NCBI GenBank assembly: GCA_900314375.1
Contig: OMVC01000183.1
Location: forward strand, 1 to 14,154
Origin: an uncultured bacterium
GTDB lineage: Bacteria > Cyanobacteriota > Vampirovibrionia > Gastranaerophilales > Gastranaerophilaceae
Direction of reading: 5' to 3'
Length of the DNA stretch: 14,154 nucleotides
The notes below the pieces were generated by a model, which searched no databases, had not been told where the DNA came from, and worked only from the letters and a program-made list of their open reading frames with translations. Position 1 is the first letter of the stretch. Each line of letters starts with the position of its first letter. A program made the translations under genes and the position numbers. Below, piece after piece: positions 5,889-12,195 of the stretch.

Positions 5889-5917
5889 ATTATAGACAAA
5901 ATTTATAATAATTACAA
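5889..5917 (-). promoter_or_regulatory. Promoter of the FtsB-like/TPR operon
   Basis: On the minus strand, TTGTAA (5917-5912), a 17-bp spacer and a perfect -10 TATAAT (5894-5889). It lies in the 59-bp gap after the outer-membrane protein gene. The predicted start near 5882 gives a leader of about 17 nt. The FtsB-like gene can therefore be transcribed independently of the gene upstream. Confidence 0.65.
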
Positions 5918-5924
5918 AATTAAT

Positions 5925-6809
5925 TTACAATTTGAAATTTGTTGAAAACTTGAATTGGCTTTTGAATAAATTGTTATTATCATCATAAGTTTGGCTTGCT
6001 CCCAATTCAAAGCGTAATCTGTCTGTATCTTTGTTGCCAAAAGGGTTTATTGAAAGTACCAATTCTGCTTTTTTACGTCTTTTTACCGTATCTGCCGATA
6101 ATATTTCTTTTAATGAAAAATATTGATTTAATTCTAATTCCGGAGCTATATAGAAATTATCATTATAAGTGTTATTTGTAGAATTGACTGTTTTTAAATA
6201 AGATGTTGTAACAGAGAATTTTTTATATTTATATTTAGAAAATACTCCGGAAGATTGTTCCAGTTCTCCTGTGTCTATACCTTGATTATACAAAGTTCCT
6301 GCGCTGAATTTCCCGTATGAACTGTCTAAAGTGCGTGAATTTTTTGTGGACACGGGAGCTATGCTATATTCAGAGCCTGTATATTTGGAAAATTTATCTG
6401 ACGCAAATAGTGATTGAGTAGGGGTTAGTGCTGTGTATTTTTTGGTACCGACCCTTATTGGTTGTTTTATGTTCAAAGATAATGCGTTGAAATCTTCCAA
6501 AACGATACCGTCAGCTTCATCTATATCATTATATTCCGCATAACCTTGCAATACGGTATTATACATATCGCTTATTTCATAATTATCATTATCAAGAATT
6601 TCAACTTCTCTTGAAGTGTCAGCAGTTATATCATCAGAAATAATATCTTCAACTTCTTCCTGTTCCTGTTTCTGTTCTGGCGGTTCTTCTTCCGGTATAT
6701 GATAAACAAACACGGTTTTTGCCCCGTTGTCTGTTAATTTGGTTTCAAACGAATAACAGGGTAAACAAATTAATACACTTAAAATAATATATAGAGCAAA
6801 CCTTCTCAT
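5925..6809 (-). CDS. Probable outer-membrane beta-barrel or surface protein
   Basis: A 294-residue exported protein with no family I can name. The signal peptide is about residues 1-20 (MRRFALYIILSVLICLPCYS). An acidic linker rich in Glu, Gln and Asp follows (about 38-85, EEEPPEQKQEQEEVEDI), perhaps a periplasmic spacer. From about 105 on, short alternating polar/hydrophobic strands with many Tyr, Ser, Thr and Asn appear (SVTTSYLKTVNS, IAPELELNQYFSL, KAELVLSINPFG, LRFELGASQTYDD). The chain ends in a strand with a hydrophobic last residue (FKFSTNFKL), as in barrel proteins recognised by the BAM complex. This suggests a small or half-size barrel, but it is not proven. The start ATG has no ribosome site, and the -10 box lies only 6 nt upstream, so the mRNA may be leaderless. 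No neighbour gives a clear functional clue. Confidence 0.8.
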   Translation of the reverse strand: MRRFALYIILSVLICLPCYSFETKLTDNGAKTVFVYHIPEEEPPEQKQEQEEVEDIISDDITADTSREVEILDNDNYEISDMYNTVLQGYAEYNDIDEADGIVLEDFNALSLNIKQPIRVGTKKYTALTPTQSLFASDKFSKYTGSEYSIAPVSTKNSRTLDSSYGKFSAGTLYNQGIDTGELEQSSGVFSKYKYKKFSVTTSYLKTVNSTNNTYNDNFYIAPELELNQYFSLKEILSADTVKRRKKAELVLSINPFGNKDTDRLRFELGASQTYDDNNNLFKSQFKFSTNFKL

Positions 6810-6815
6810 AGTAAC

Positions 6816-6844
6816 ATTTTACATCAAAATTCAAAAGTGTTCAA
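6816..6844 (-). promoter_or_regulatory. Promoter of the outer-membrane protein gene (leaderless geometry)
   Basis: On the minus strand, TTGAAC (6844-6839), 17 bp, and TAAAAT (6821-6816). Only six bases (6815-6810) separate the -10 from the ATG. The usual start point, 7 nt after the -10, is therefore the A of the ATG. Confidence 0.65.
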
Positions 6845-6898
6845 CAATAAAATTTTGTTTTAAAAATTTCAATTGCATGAGAATACAACGATTATGGC

Positions 6899-6927
6899 TT
6901 GACTTTTGATTTTTGTCATGCTAAAAT
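6899..6927 (+). promoter_or_regulatory. Upstream promoter feeding the hemW leader / short RNA
   Basis: A -35 TTGACT (6899-6904), 17-bp spacer and -10 TAAAAT (6922-6927). The predicted start is near G6934. An intrinsic terminator follows about 50 nt later. Confidence 0.65.
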
Positions 6928-6933
6928 ATGAGT

Positions 6934-6986
6934 GGGGTAAATGTATATTTATAAGTCTTATCAAATTTGATGAGACTTTCTTTTTT
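6934..6986 (+). ncRNA. Putative short terminated RNA or attenuator leader upstream of hemW
   Basis: The stretch between a good promoter and a strong intrinsic terminator would make an RNA of about 53 nt. It contains a 9-codon ORF, ATG at 6941 to TGA at 6968-6970, coding MYIYKSYQI, with a GGGG (6934-6937) just upstream. The ORF runs through the 5' arm of the terminator and stops at its 3' arm, so a translating ribosome would block the hairpin. This geometry fits a transcription attenuator with a Tyr-rich leader peptide (three of nine codons) or a tiny stand-alone RNA. AT-rich DNA makes TAT codons common, so the Tyr content alone is weak evidence. Confidence 0.4.
6953..6986 (+). terminator. Intrinsic terminator between the upstream promoter and hemW
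   Basis: An 11-bp stem AAGTCTTATCA (6953-6963) / TGATGAGACTT (6968-6978) with one T-G pair, loop AATT, and the T-rich tail TTTCTTTTTT (6977-6986). The minus-strand gene is divergent and ends elsewhere, so this stop can act only on transcripts from the promoter at 6899-6927. Confidence 0.75.
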
Positions 6987-6993
6987 GTTATAG

Positions 6994-7013
6994 GTCAATT
7001 GTCACAATTAGAC
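6994..7013. promoter_or_regulatory. Inverted repeat in the hemW promoter (possible operator)
   Basis: GTCAATTG (6994-7001) and CAATTAGAC (7005-7013) are inverted copies with one extra A in the right arm, around TCA. The right arm overlaps the proposed -35 of hemW (7009-7014), so a bound protein could repress it. The regulator is unknown. Confidence 0.4.
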
Positions 7014-7037
7014 TAAATTTGAGAAATCTTATATAAT
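7009..7037 (+). promoter_or_regulatory. Proximal hemW promoter (leaderless geometry)
   Basis: TAGACT (7009-7014), 17 bp, and a perfect -10 TATAAT (7032-7037). The expected start, 7-8 nt after the -10, is A7045, the first base of the preferred hemW start codon. The -35 is only moderate (four of six). Confidence 0.5.
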
Positions 7038-7044
7038 GTTTTTT

Positions 7045-8163
7045 ATGGTAAAAAGCGCATATATACACATACCTTTTTGTAAATCAAAATGCCATTATTG
7101 TTCGTTTATTTCTTTTGACAAACTTGAATTGAAAAAAGATTATCTAAAAAATTTAGAACAAGAAATAAACACATATTATAACGGAGAAATTTTAAACACG
7201 TTATATTTTGGCGGAGGTACCCCATCAATACTTGAAGTTGACGATTTTTCAAAACTTATTGCGCATTTTAATATTTCAAAAGATACTGAAATAACAACAG
7301 AACTTAATCCCGACGGACATTATGATAAAGATAAGACTTCTCAAGGACTTACTTTTGATTATTTAAGAAGGCTTTTTGATATTGGAATAAACCGAATAAG
7401 CCTTGGCGCGCAAACTTTTGATGATAATTTATTAAAACAAATAAATCGCAGGCATGATTCAAAACAAATTATTCAAGCGGTTGAAAATGCTAAAAAATCA
7501 GGGTTTAAGAATATTAGTCTTGATTTCATATACGGATTGCCCAATCAAAGCGCCGGCATGTTTTTTGACGATTTGCAAAAAGCAATAAAACTCGGGGTGC
7601 AGCATATCTCATTATACGGATTATCAATAGAAGAAGGTTGTTATTTTTATAATCACAGACCTCAAAATTTACCTGATGATGATGAACTGGCAGATATGTA
7701 TATAGGTGCGATAGAATTATTAACTTCAAACGGTTTTGAACACTACGAAATAAGTAATTTTTCACTTCCTGATTATAATTCAAAACACAATTTGAACTAT
7801 TGGAACAATGAAGAATATTATGGATTTGGAGTTGCTGCTCACGGGTATACAAATGATATCAGATATGGCAATAAAGAAACAATTGAAGATTATATCCAAA
7901 ATCCTATTGAACATAAATTTGAGAAATTTGAAACTCAAAAAGACAAATTAGAAGAAGAAATCTTTTTGGGTTTGCGCAAGATGAACGGAATTGATATTCA
8001 AAAAATAAACAATAAATTTAATATAGACTTTGAAGATAAATACCTTGATATATTGAAAAAATATGAAGGATTAAATTTGCTAAAAAAGACGGAAAAAGGA
8101 TATTCACTCACGCCAAATGGTGTTTTAGTCAGTAATACAATATTATCGGAATTTTTAGATTAA
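7045..8163 (+). CDS. hemW: HemW, radical SAM heme chaperone (HemN-like)
   Basis: A 372-residue radical SAM protein of the HemN/HemW group. HemW binds heme and a 4Fe-4S cluster and is thought to hand heme to respiratory enzymes. The cluster motif is C12-x3-C16-x2-C19 followed by Ser-Phe (FCKSKCHYCSF). True coproporphyrinogen dehydrogenase HemN has a further Cys two residues on (CX3CX2CXC), so HemW is the better name. Other family signatures are YIHIPFC at the start, LYFGGGTPS (53-61), TTELNPD, RISLGAQTF, LKQINRRHD, LDFIYGLPNQS, SLYGLSIEEG, HYEISNFS and the HNLNYW segment. The ATG at 7036 (MFFM...) is also in frame, but family members start directly before AYIHIPFC, and 7036 overlaps the -10 box. 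Neither start has a ribosome site. It is an old, widely distributed gene with nothing odd in its coding sequence. Confidence 0.95.
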   Translation: MVKSAYIHIPFCKSKCHYCSFISFDKLELKKDYLKNLEQEINTYYNGEILNTLYFGGGTPSILEVDDFSKLIAHFNISKDTEITTELNPDGHYDKDKTSQGLTFDYLRRLFDIGINRISLGAQTFDDNLLKQINRRHDSKQIIQAVENAKKSGFKNISLDFIYGLPNQSAGMFFDDLQKAIKLGVQHISLYGLSIEEGCYFYNHRPQNLPDDDELADMYIGAIELLTSNGFEHYEISNFSLPDYNSKHNLNYWNNEEYYGFGVAAHGYTNDIRYGNKETIEDYIQNPIEHKFEKFETQKDKLEEEIFLGLRKMNGIDIQKINNKFNIDFEDKYLDILKKYEGLNLLKKTEKGYSLTPNGVLVSNTILSEFLD

Positions 8164-8166
8164 GTT

Positions 8167-8195
8167 TTGTAACAAATTTCAAAGTTTTTTATAAA
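8167..8195 (+). promoter_or_regulatory. Candidate promoter of the 591-residue protein gene
   Basis: TTGTAA (8167-8172), 17 bp, TATAAA (8190-8195), directly after the hemW stop. The predicted start near 8202 leaves a leader of about 33 nt. No terminator follows hemW, so read-through from hemW is also possible. Such matches arise easily in AT-rich DNA. Confidence 0.4.
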
Positions 8196-8234
8196 AATTG
8201 CCGATAAATAATTTGTATATACGAAAGGAAAACT

Positions 8235-10010
8235 ATGGGATTAGCTTCCGGACAAGCAAGATTATTAAGTATTACGGCGCGACTGACTGATAATGAGTAT
8301 CGTTCTCAACGGCTTACTAATGCCAGATTAAACCTATCTTCTATATCTGAAGAAGCACGGGTAGATTATCAGGAAGCTTTAAACAGCAACAAATTTGTAT
8401 ATGTAGCTTATAACAGTTCAGGAAGAAGTGAAAAAACGGATTTAACTCCGACTGTGTTATGGCAATATCAACCATGCAAGAACCAATATGCCCTGATAAA
8501 TACTGCAGGAAAAATACTGGTATCGCAAGAAGATGGTGATAATTTTAAACAGACTGATACCCTTGTGCAATTTTTGGATAAATATGATTTGCTTAATGAC
8601 TATAGTGAGGATTATGAAAAATACAAAACGGATTATGCTCAATATGAAAATGATTATGCTCAATGGCAAGAAGATATGAGCCAATGGGAAATGAATAATT
8701 CAAATTATAGTGCATATCTAAAAGAGCTTGCTAAATGGCAGAGAGATAAAAATAAAGTAGATTTGTATGAAGTATTTAGCGGGGAAGTAGGAACGAGTGT
8801 AACTGCAACGAGTTCAGGCGGTTCGTTCTGTTATTATTCCGCATTAAATGGTGATACAGGATGTTATTTGCATTTATTAAATGAATTACTTGATTATGAC
8901 GGCGGAGATTGCCAACCGCACGACTATTTAGCAAGTTGCGGTTATAACGGTAGTTATGCAGACAGTGACCGCTCATTTACGACAAATGCTTCTCATGGCG
9001 GTATGCACAATCAGGGAAATACAAATGATGTGATGAAAGAGGTTTCTGCAGGTATCAATGATAGCGAAAAATTATGCGACGGTGACGATGATTTTATACC
9101 TGATTATTCCTTGAATGGTGATGCAGATGATAAAGAAATGTTTAATATACTTCAGGCAGCAATTGAAGCCGGCAGGACTCCAACACCTTTTGAAATTCTT
9201 GTAAGTGATTATATTTATAATCCTGATACACAAGATTGCTCACAAAAGAAAACCATAAAACAAAAAGCTATTGATATGTATTATATAATTCAAAATATTG
9301 CAAAATTTCCTGAAGCAAATGATTCGGCGGTGAGAAAAAATATGCTTATAAACTTTACGGAAGGAGATTTAAGGAATATTGTATCAGATCCTCCCGAACC
9401 TGTAGAAGACCCAGGAGACGCTCCGCCGGAACCACAAAAGCCGATAAAACCAACATTATATACCGATGATAAAGAAAAATCTCAATGGTATACAAATTTG
9501 TGGTATCGTATGAACGGATTTGATAATCCTCAAGAAATAATGACGTTGGCAGAAGAAAAAACAAATGCGCAATATGAAGATATTGAAACAAAAAAATATA
9601 TAATTAATCTTGAAAACATTGATAAAAATGCATTTTCGAATTCTTATGAAATATTGCCTTCAAATTTAGCAGCAAGTAAAGATTGGCTGAATAATGTCCT
9701 TTCTCAAGGTATAGTTACAATGGAAAAGGTAGGTGTAACAAGAACCGCAAGTGAAAATGAATTTAAATGGTCAAGTATGATTTATTCAAATACAACTGAT
9801 ATTATTACAGAAGAAGATTCGGAAGCAATTGCCAAAGCTGAAGTACATTATACTCAAGTATTGTCAGATGTTGAAAAGAAAGATAAAAGATATCAAATGC
9901 AATTAAGAAGCTTGGATACAGAACATAATGCCCTTCAGACAGAATATAGTTCAGTTAAGTCAGAAGTAGATAAAAATATTTCGCGTTCATTCAAAGTATT
10001 TCAGGGATAG
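8235..10010 (+). CDS. Large acidic protein with flagellin/hook-like helical ends, unknown function
   Basis: A 591-residue protein without a signal peptide. The N-terminus (MGLASGQARLLSITARLTDN, then a polar helix to about 48) and the C-terminus (about 515-591: SEAIAKAEVHYTQVLSDVEK, LDTEHNALQTEY, ending in a Phe-rich tail) are amphipathic helices. The middle has a Tyr/Trp/Gln-rich repeated helix (about 125-172; units DYAQYEN, DYAQWQE), a Gly/Ser/Asp-rich part with several Cys (about 185-270), an acidic stretch (DGDDDF), and a Pro-rich linker (about 385-407). Conserved helical ends around a variable middle are the plan of axial proteins (flagellin, hook-associated and type III needle/filament subunits), and export without a signal peptide fits this. 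I recall this end-pair from Gastranaerophilales-type genomes as an uncharacterised family. The ribosome site AAGGAA (8225-8230) is well placed. No flagellar or secretion gene is in the window, so the export route and role are unknown. Confidence 0.85.
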   Translation: MGLASGQARLLSITARLTDNEYRSQRLTNARLNLSSISEEARVDYQEALNSNKFVYVAYNSSGRSEKTDLTPTVLWQYQPCKNQYALINTAGKILVSQEDGDNFKQTDTLVQFLDKYDLLNDYSEDYEKYKTDYAQYENDYAQWQEDMSQWEMNNSNYSAYLKELAKWQRDKNKVDLYEVFSGEVGTSVTATSSGGSFCYYSALNGDTGCYLHLLNELLDYDGGDCQPHDYLASCGYNGSYADSDRSFTTNASHGGMHNQGNTNDVMKEVSAGINDSEKLCDGDDDFIPDYSLNGDADDKEMFNILQAAIEAGRTPTPFEILVSDYIYNPDTQDCSQKKTIKQKAIDMYYIIQNIAKFPEANDSAVRKNMLINFTEGDLRNIVSDPPEPVEDPGDAPPEPQKPIKPTLYTDDKEKSQWYTNLWYRMNGFDNPQEIMTLAEEKTNAQYEDIETKKYIINLENIDKNAFSNSYEILPSNLAASKDWLNNVLSQGIVTMEKVGVTRTASENEFKWSSMIYSNTTDIITEEDSEAIAKAEVHYTQVLSDVEKKDKRYQMQLRSLDTEHNALQTEYSSVKSEVDKNISRSFKVFQG

Positions 10011-10023
10011 TGGTAAATTAGAG

Positions 10024-10061
10024 GCGTAGATACTCCGACGCATCTGTTCTTCTACGCTTTT
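10024..10061 (+). terminator. Possible terminator of the 591-residue protein gene
   Basis: GCGTAGA (10024-10030) pairs perfectly with TCTACGC (10051-10057), followed by TTTT. The 20-nt loop is long and the T-run short, so this is a modest candidate 13 bp after the stop codon. The remaining gap to 10209 shows no gene. Confidence 0.4.
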
Positions 10062-10209
10062 AATACAAAACTTTACCCTTCTCTATTCTAATTTTAGAAA
10101 AGTAATTGTATAAAAAGCAAACCCTCAAATCTTCTGACTTTCTAACCGAAAAACTTATCCGACTCGTTGGACTTAATTGAATTATCGACTTTTTTAATTA
10201 AAAATTTTA

Positions 10210-11607
10210 TTATAATTGGCTGCCAACGGCTTTATATAGTCCGATATAATCAACAAGACAATTTATTTTTTGGTCTGCCACAAGTTTGTCGGTTGAAAGA
10301 ACGTTTTCTTTCATTTGGATTAAATCAAGTTTTGATAAAACACCTTGATTATAACTTGCTTCATTAAAGCCGTAATCTCTGCGTTCTAATTGTGCTTGAG
10401 CTTTTGTATCCTGATATTTTTTATCATCATGCTTTATTATAGTCAACGCATCATTTACTTCTTGAATTGCTGTCAAGTTCGTTTGATAATAATTATTTAA
10501 AACTCTTTCAAATTCATCTTTTTTAAGTCTTAAATTGGCTCTCCTTCTTCCACCCGTAAATAACGGCATATTGATAGCGCCTGCCAATGCTGCAAGAGCT
10601 GTTTTTGTTGTAAAAAGACTGCCGATTTCACTTGATAAAAATATTGCAACACCGGTTAAGTTTATTGACGGTAAAAATTCTTTTTTTGCTACTCTTACAT
10701 CAATTCCGGCTTTTTCAATCATTTGTTCGGCTTTGATGTAATCAGGGCGTTGTTCTATAATTTCCGATGCGATTGCTTGAGGAATTTCACTGTTATAATC
10801 TAAGTTTTCATATGCGATTCTTGAAATTGTATCCGCCTTATTCGGGTTTTCTCCCATTAACACGCATAATTGATTGAGCAATATATTTCTTTGTTTTTTA
10901 TATTCGGTTAATGTAGTCTGACCTGCAATATACGCCTTGTTAGCTTTTACGGTATCAGCAGTTGAAGTCAAACCTTCTTTGTTTCTCAACAACATCAAAT
11001 CATAAATGATTTTTCTATCTTTTACGATTTCTTCTTGTAATTCTATCATTTTATCGAGTTTTACAATATTCAAATAACAAGTACCGACAGCAGAAGCAAT
11101 TGCAATATATGCGGCTCTTTCATCCTGTAAAGATTGTTCGTATTCTTTTTTGGCCGCCTTTGTCTTGTCGTGATTTTTTAAGAAAATATCAGCTTCATAA
11201 TTTACTAATGCAGGAAGCGCAAAACTCCAATCCGCATTATTAAATCCGCTATTTTTTAAATATGCAGGCGAAAAACCTGCCATAGCTTGAGGCAATTCAT
11301 TTGCAAATTGAATTTTTATTGCCTGATAATATTCATCAACCGCAATGGTTGCCATCTTTAAACTGTAATTATTTTTTATTGCTTTATCAATATAACCCGT
11401 TAAAATAGGGTCATTAAAGTTATTCCACCATTCATAATTTATATATTCATATTTGAATTCATCACTTTTTTGTCTTAATTTATGTGTCTTTGATATAGAC
11501 ATTTTTTTTGGTTCATTGGCTTTATTATTTTTTACCGCAATTGCCATCGGAGCAAATTCACTTAAAACTAATACGGCTAATATTGTTGCTAATAATTTCT
11601 TTTTCAA
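10210..11607 (-). CDS. TolC/NodT-family outer membrane efflux channel
   Basis: A 465-residue outer membrane factor that forms the exit duct of a tripartite pump. From the TTG start at 11607 it has a signal peptide of about 24 residues (MKKKLLATILAVLVLSEFAP, then MAIA). Longer frames upstream (to 11739) read through promoter DNA and have no export signal, and AGAGG at 11622-11618 sits 10 nt before the TTG. No lipobox Cys follows, so it is not a lipoprotein, unlike many NodT members. Family marks are YEWWNNFNDPILTGYIDKAI near the start, NYEADIF, and two long helical repeats: one with EGLTSTADTVKANKA, the other with PLFTGGRRRANL and NQGVLSKLDLIQM. The chain ends YIGLYKAVGSQL (compare LYKALGGGW in relatives). 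It is divergent from marR-emrA-emrB with overlapping promoters, so it very probably serves that pump and is co-regulated. Confidence 0.93.
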   Translation of the reverse strand: MKKKLLATILAVLVLSEFAPMAIAVKNNKANEPKKMSISKTHKLRQKSDEFKYEYINYEWWNNFNDPILTGYIDKAIKNNYSLKMATIAVDEYYQAIKIQFANELPQAMAGFSPAYLKNSGFNNADWSFALPALVNYEADIFLKNHDKTKAAKKEYEQSLQDERAAYIAIASAVGTCYLNIVKLDKMIELQEEIVKDRKIIYDLMLLRNKEGLTSTADTVKANKAYIAGQTTLTEYKKQRNILLNQLCVLMGENPNKADTISRIAYENLDYNSEIPQAIASEIIEQRPDYIKAEQMIEKAGIDVRVAKKEFLPSINLTGVAIFLSSEIGSLFTTKTALAALAGAINMPLFTGGRRRANLRLKKDEFERVLNNYYQTNLTAIQEVNDALTIIKHDDKKYQDTKAQAQLERRDYGFNEASYNQGVLSKLDLIQMKENVLSTDKLVADQKINCLVDYIGLYKAVGSQL

Positions 11608-11640
11608 TGCTTTATTTCCTCTTACTTTAAAAAATTTTTC

Positions 11641-11669
11641 TTGCAATTTATATAACAGTATGTTAGCAT
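11641..11669 (+). promoter_or_regulatory. Promoter of the marR-emrA(-emrB) operon
   Basis: TTGCAA (11641-11646), 17 bp, TAGCAT (11664-11669). The predicted start near 11676 leaves a leader of about 40 nt. Its -10 shares bases with the -10 of the opposite tolC promoter. Confidence 0.5.
11653..11665. promoter_or_regulatory. Inverted repeat TAACA-GTA-TGTTA, candidate MarR operator 1
   Basis: Perfect 5-bp arms with a 3-bp centre. It covers the -10 of the tolC promoter (11660-11665) and lies in the spacer/-10 region of the marR promoter, so one bound dimer could shut both. MarR proteins usually bind short palindromes in their own promoter region; the assignment here is inference. Confidence 0.4.
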
Positions 11670-11688
11670 AATATTGTTGCAAATGCAA
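11660..11688 (-). promoter_or_regulatory. Promoter of the tolC-like gene
   Basis: On the minus strand, TTGCAT (11688-11683), 17 bp, TAACAT (11665-11660). The predicted start near 11653 gives a leader of about 46 nt before the TTG start codon. Confidence 0.5.
11677..11688. promoter_or_regulatory. Inverted repeat TTGCA-AA-TGCAA, candidate MarR operator 2
   Basis: Perfect 5-bp arms with a 2-bp centre. It covers the -35 of the tolC promoter and the start point of the marR promoter. Its centre is about 24 bp from that of operator 1, near two helical turns, which would put two dimers roughly on the same face. Confidence 0.4.
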
Positions 11689-11715
11689 TAAATTATTTTT
11701 GTAACAGAGATTAAA

Positions 11716-12183
11716 ATGAAAATTGCGCAAGATAAACACTATATAAATTCACTCTATTATAAAATTGAGCAAACAGCGAAATACTGCAGGTATCTTGGAA
11801 ATCAGGTATTTCAAAAATTGAACATGCCTTTATCGTTGGAAGAATTTGCAACACTTGATACAATATCGTTGTATGATGAAATCTGTCAGAGAGATTTGGC
11901 CAAATTGATTTTAAAAGACAGACCATCAACAGGCAGGATTTTGAATACCTTGGAAGAAAGACATTATATTATACGCTTTGCAGATACAAAAAATAATCGG
12001 CTTGTGCGGAAGATGAAATTGACAAAAGAGGGCAAAACAGTTCTTGAAAAAGCAACAAAACTCATAAGAGAATATATGAATAGTTTGCCTGAATTTTTAT
12101 CCCAAGCGGATATCGAACAATTGGAAACCAGTATAATAAAATTTAAACAAGGTTTAGAAAAAGAAGTAGAAATGAATATATAA
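11716..12183 (+). CDS. MarR-family transcriptional regulator
   Basis: A 155-residue winged-helix regulator. After the N-terminal dimer helices comes the DNA-binding helix-turn-helix (LSLYDEICQRDLAKLILKDR; recognition helix near RPSTGRILNTLEERHYI). The wing with its conserved basic end follows (RFADTKNNRLVRKMKLTKEG), then the C-terminal dimer helices. Members repress efflux and stress genes and leave DNA when they bind phenolic or other small ligands. It is the first gene of the pump operon, 12 bp before emrA, the same order as mprA(emrR)-emrA-emrB in E. coli. The ribosome site AGAGA is at 11706-11710. It probably represses itself, emrAB and the divergent tolC-like gene. Confidence 0.93.
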   Translation: MKIAQDKHYINSLYYKIEQTAKYCRYLGNQVFQKLNMPLSLEEFATLDTISLYDEICQRDLAKLILKDRPSTGRILNTLEERHYIIRFADTKNNRLVRKMKLTKEGKTVLEKATKLIREYMNSLPEFLSQADIEQLETSIIKFKQGLEKEVEMNI

Positions 12184-12195
12184 AGAGGTTAAAAC

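Noticed and set aside
10210..11739. Longer form of the TolC-like protein starting at 11739
   Set aside because: The extra N-terminus overlaps the marR start and the divergent promoters and hides the signal peptide. The TTG at 11607 with AGAGG upstream fits better.
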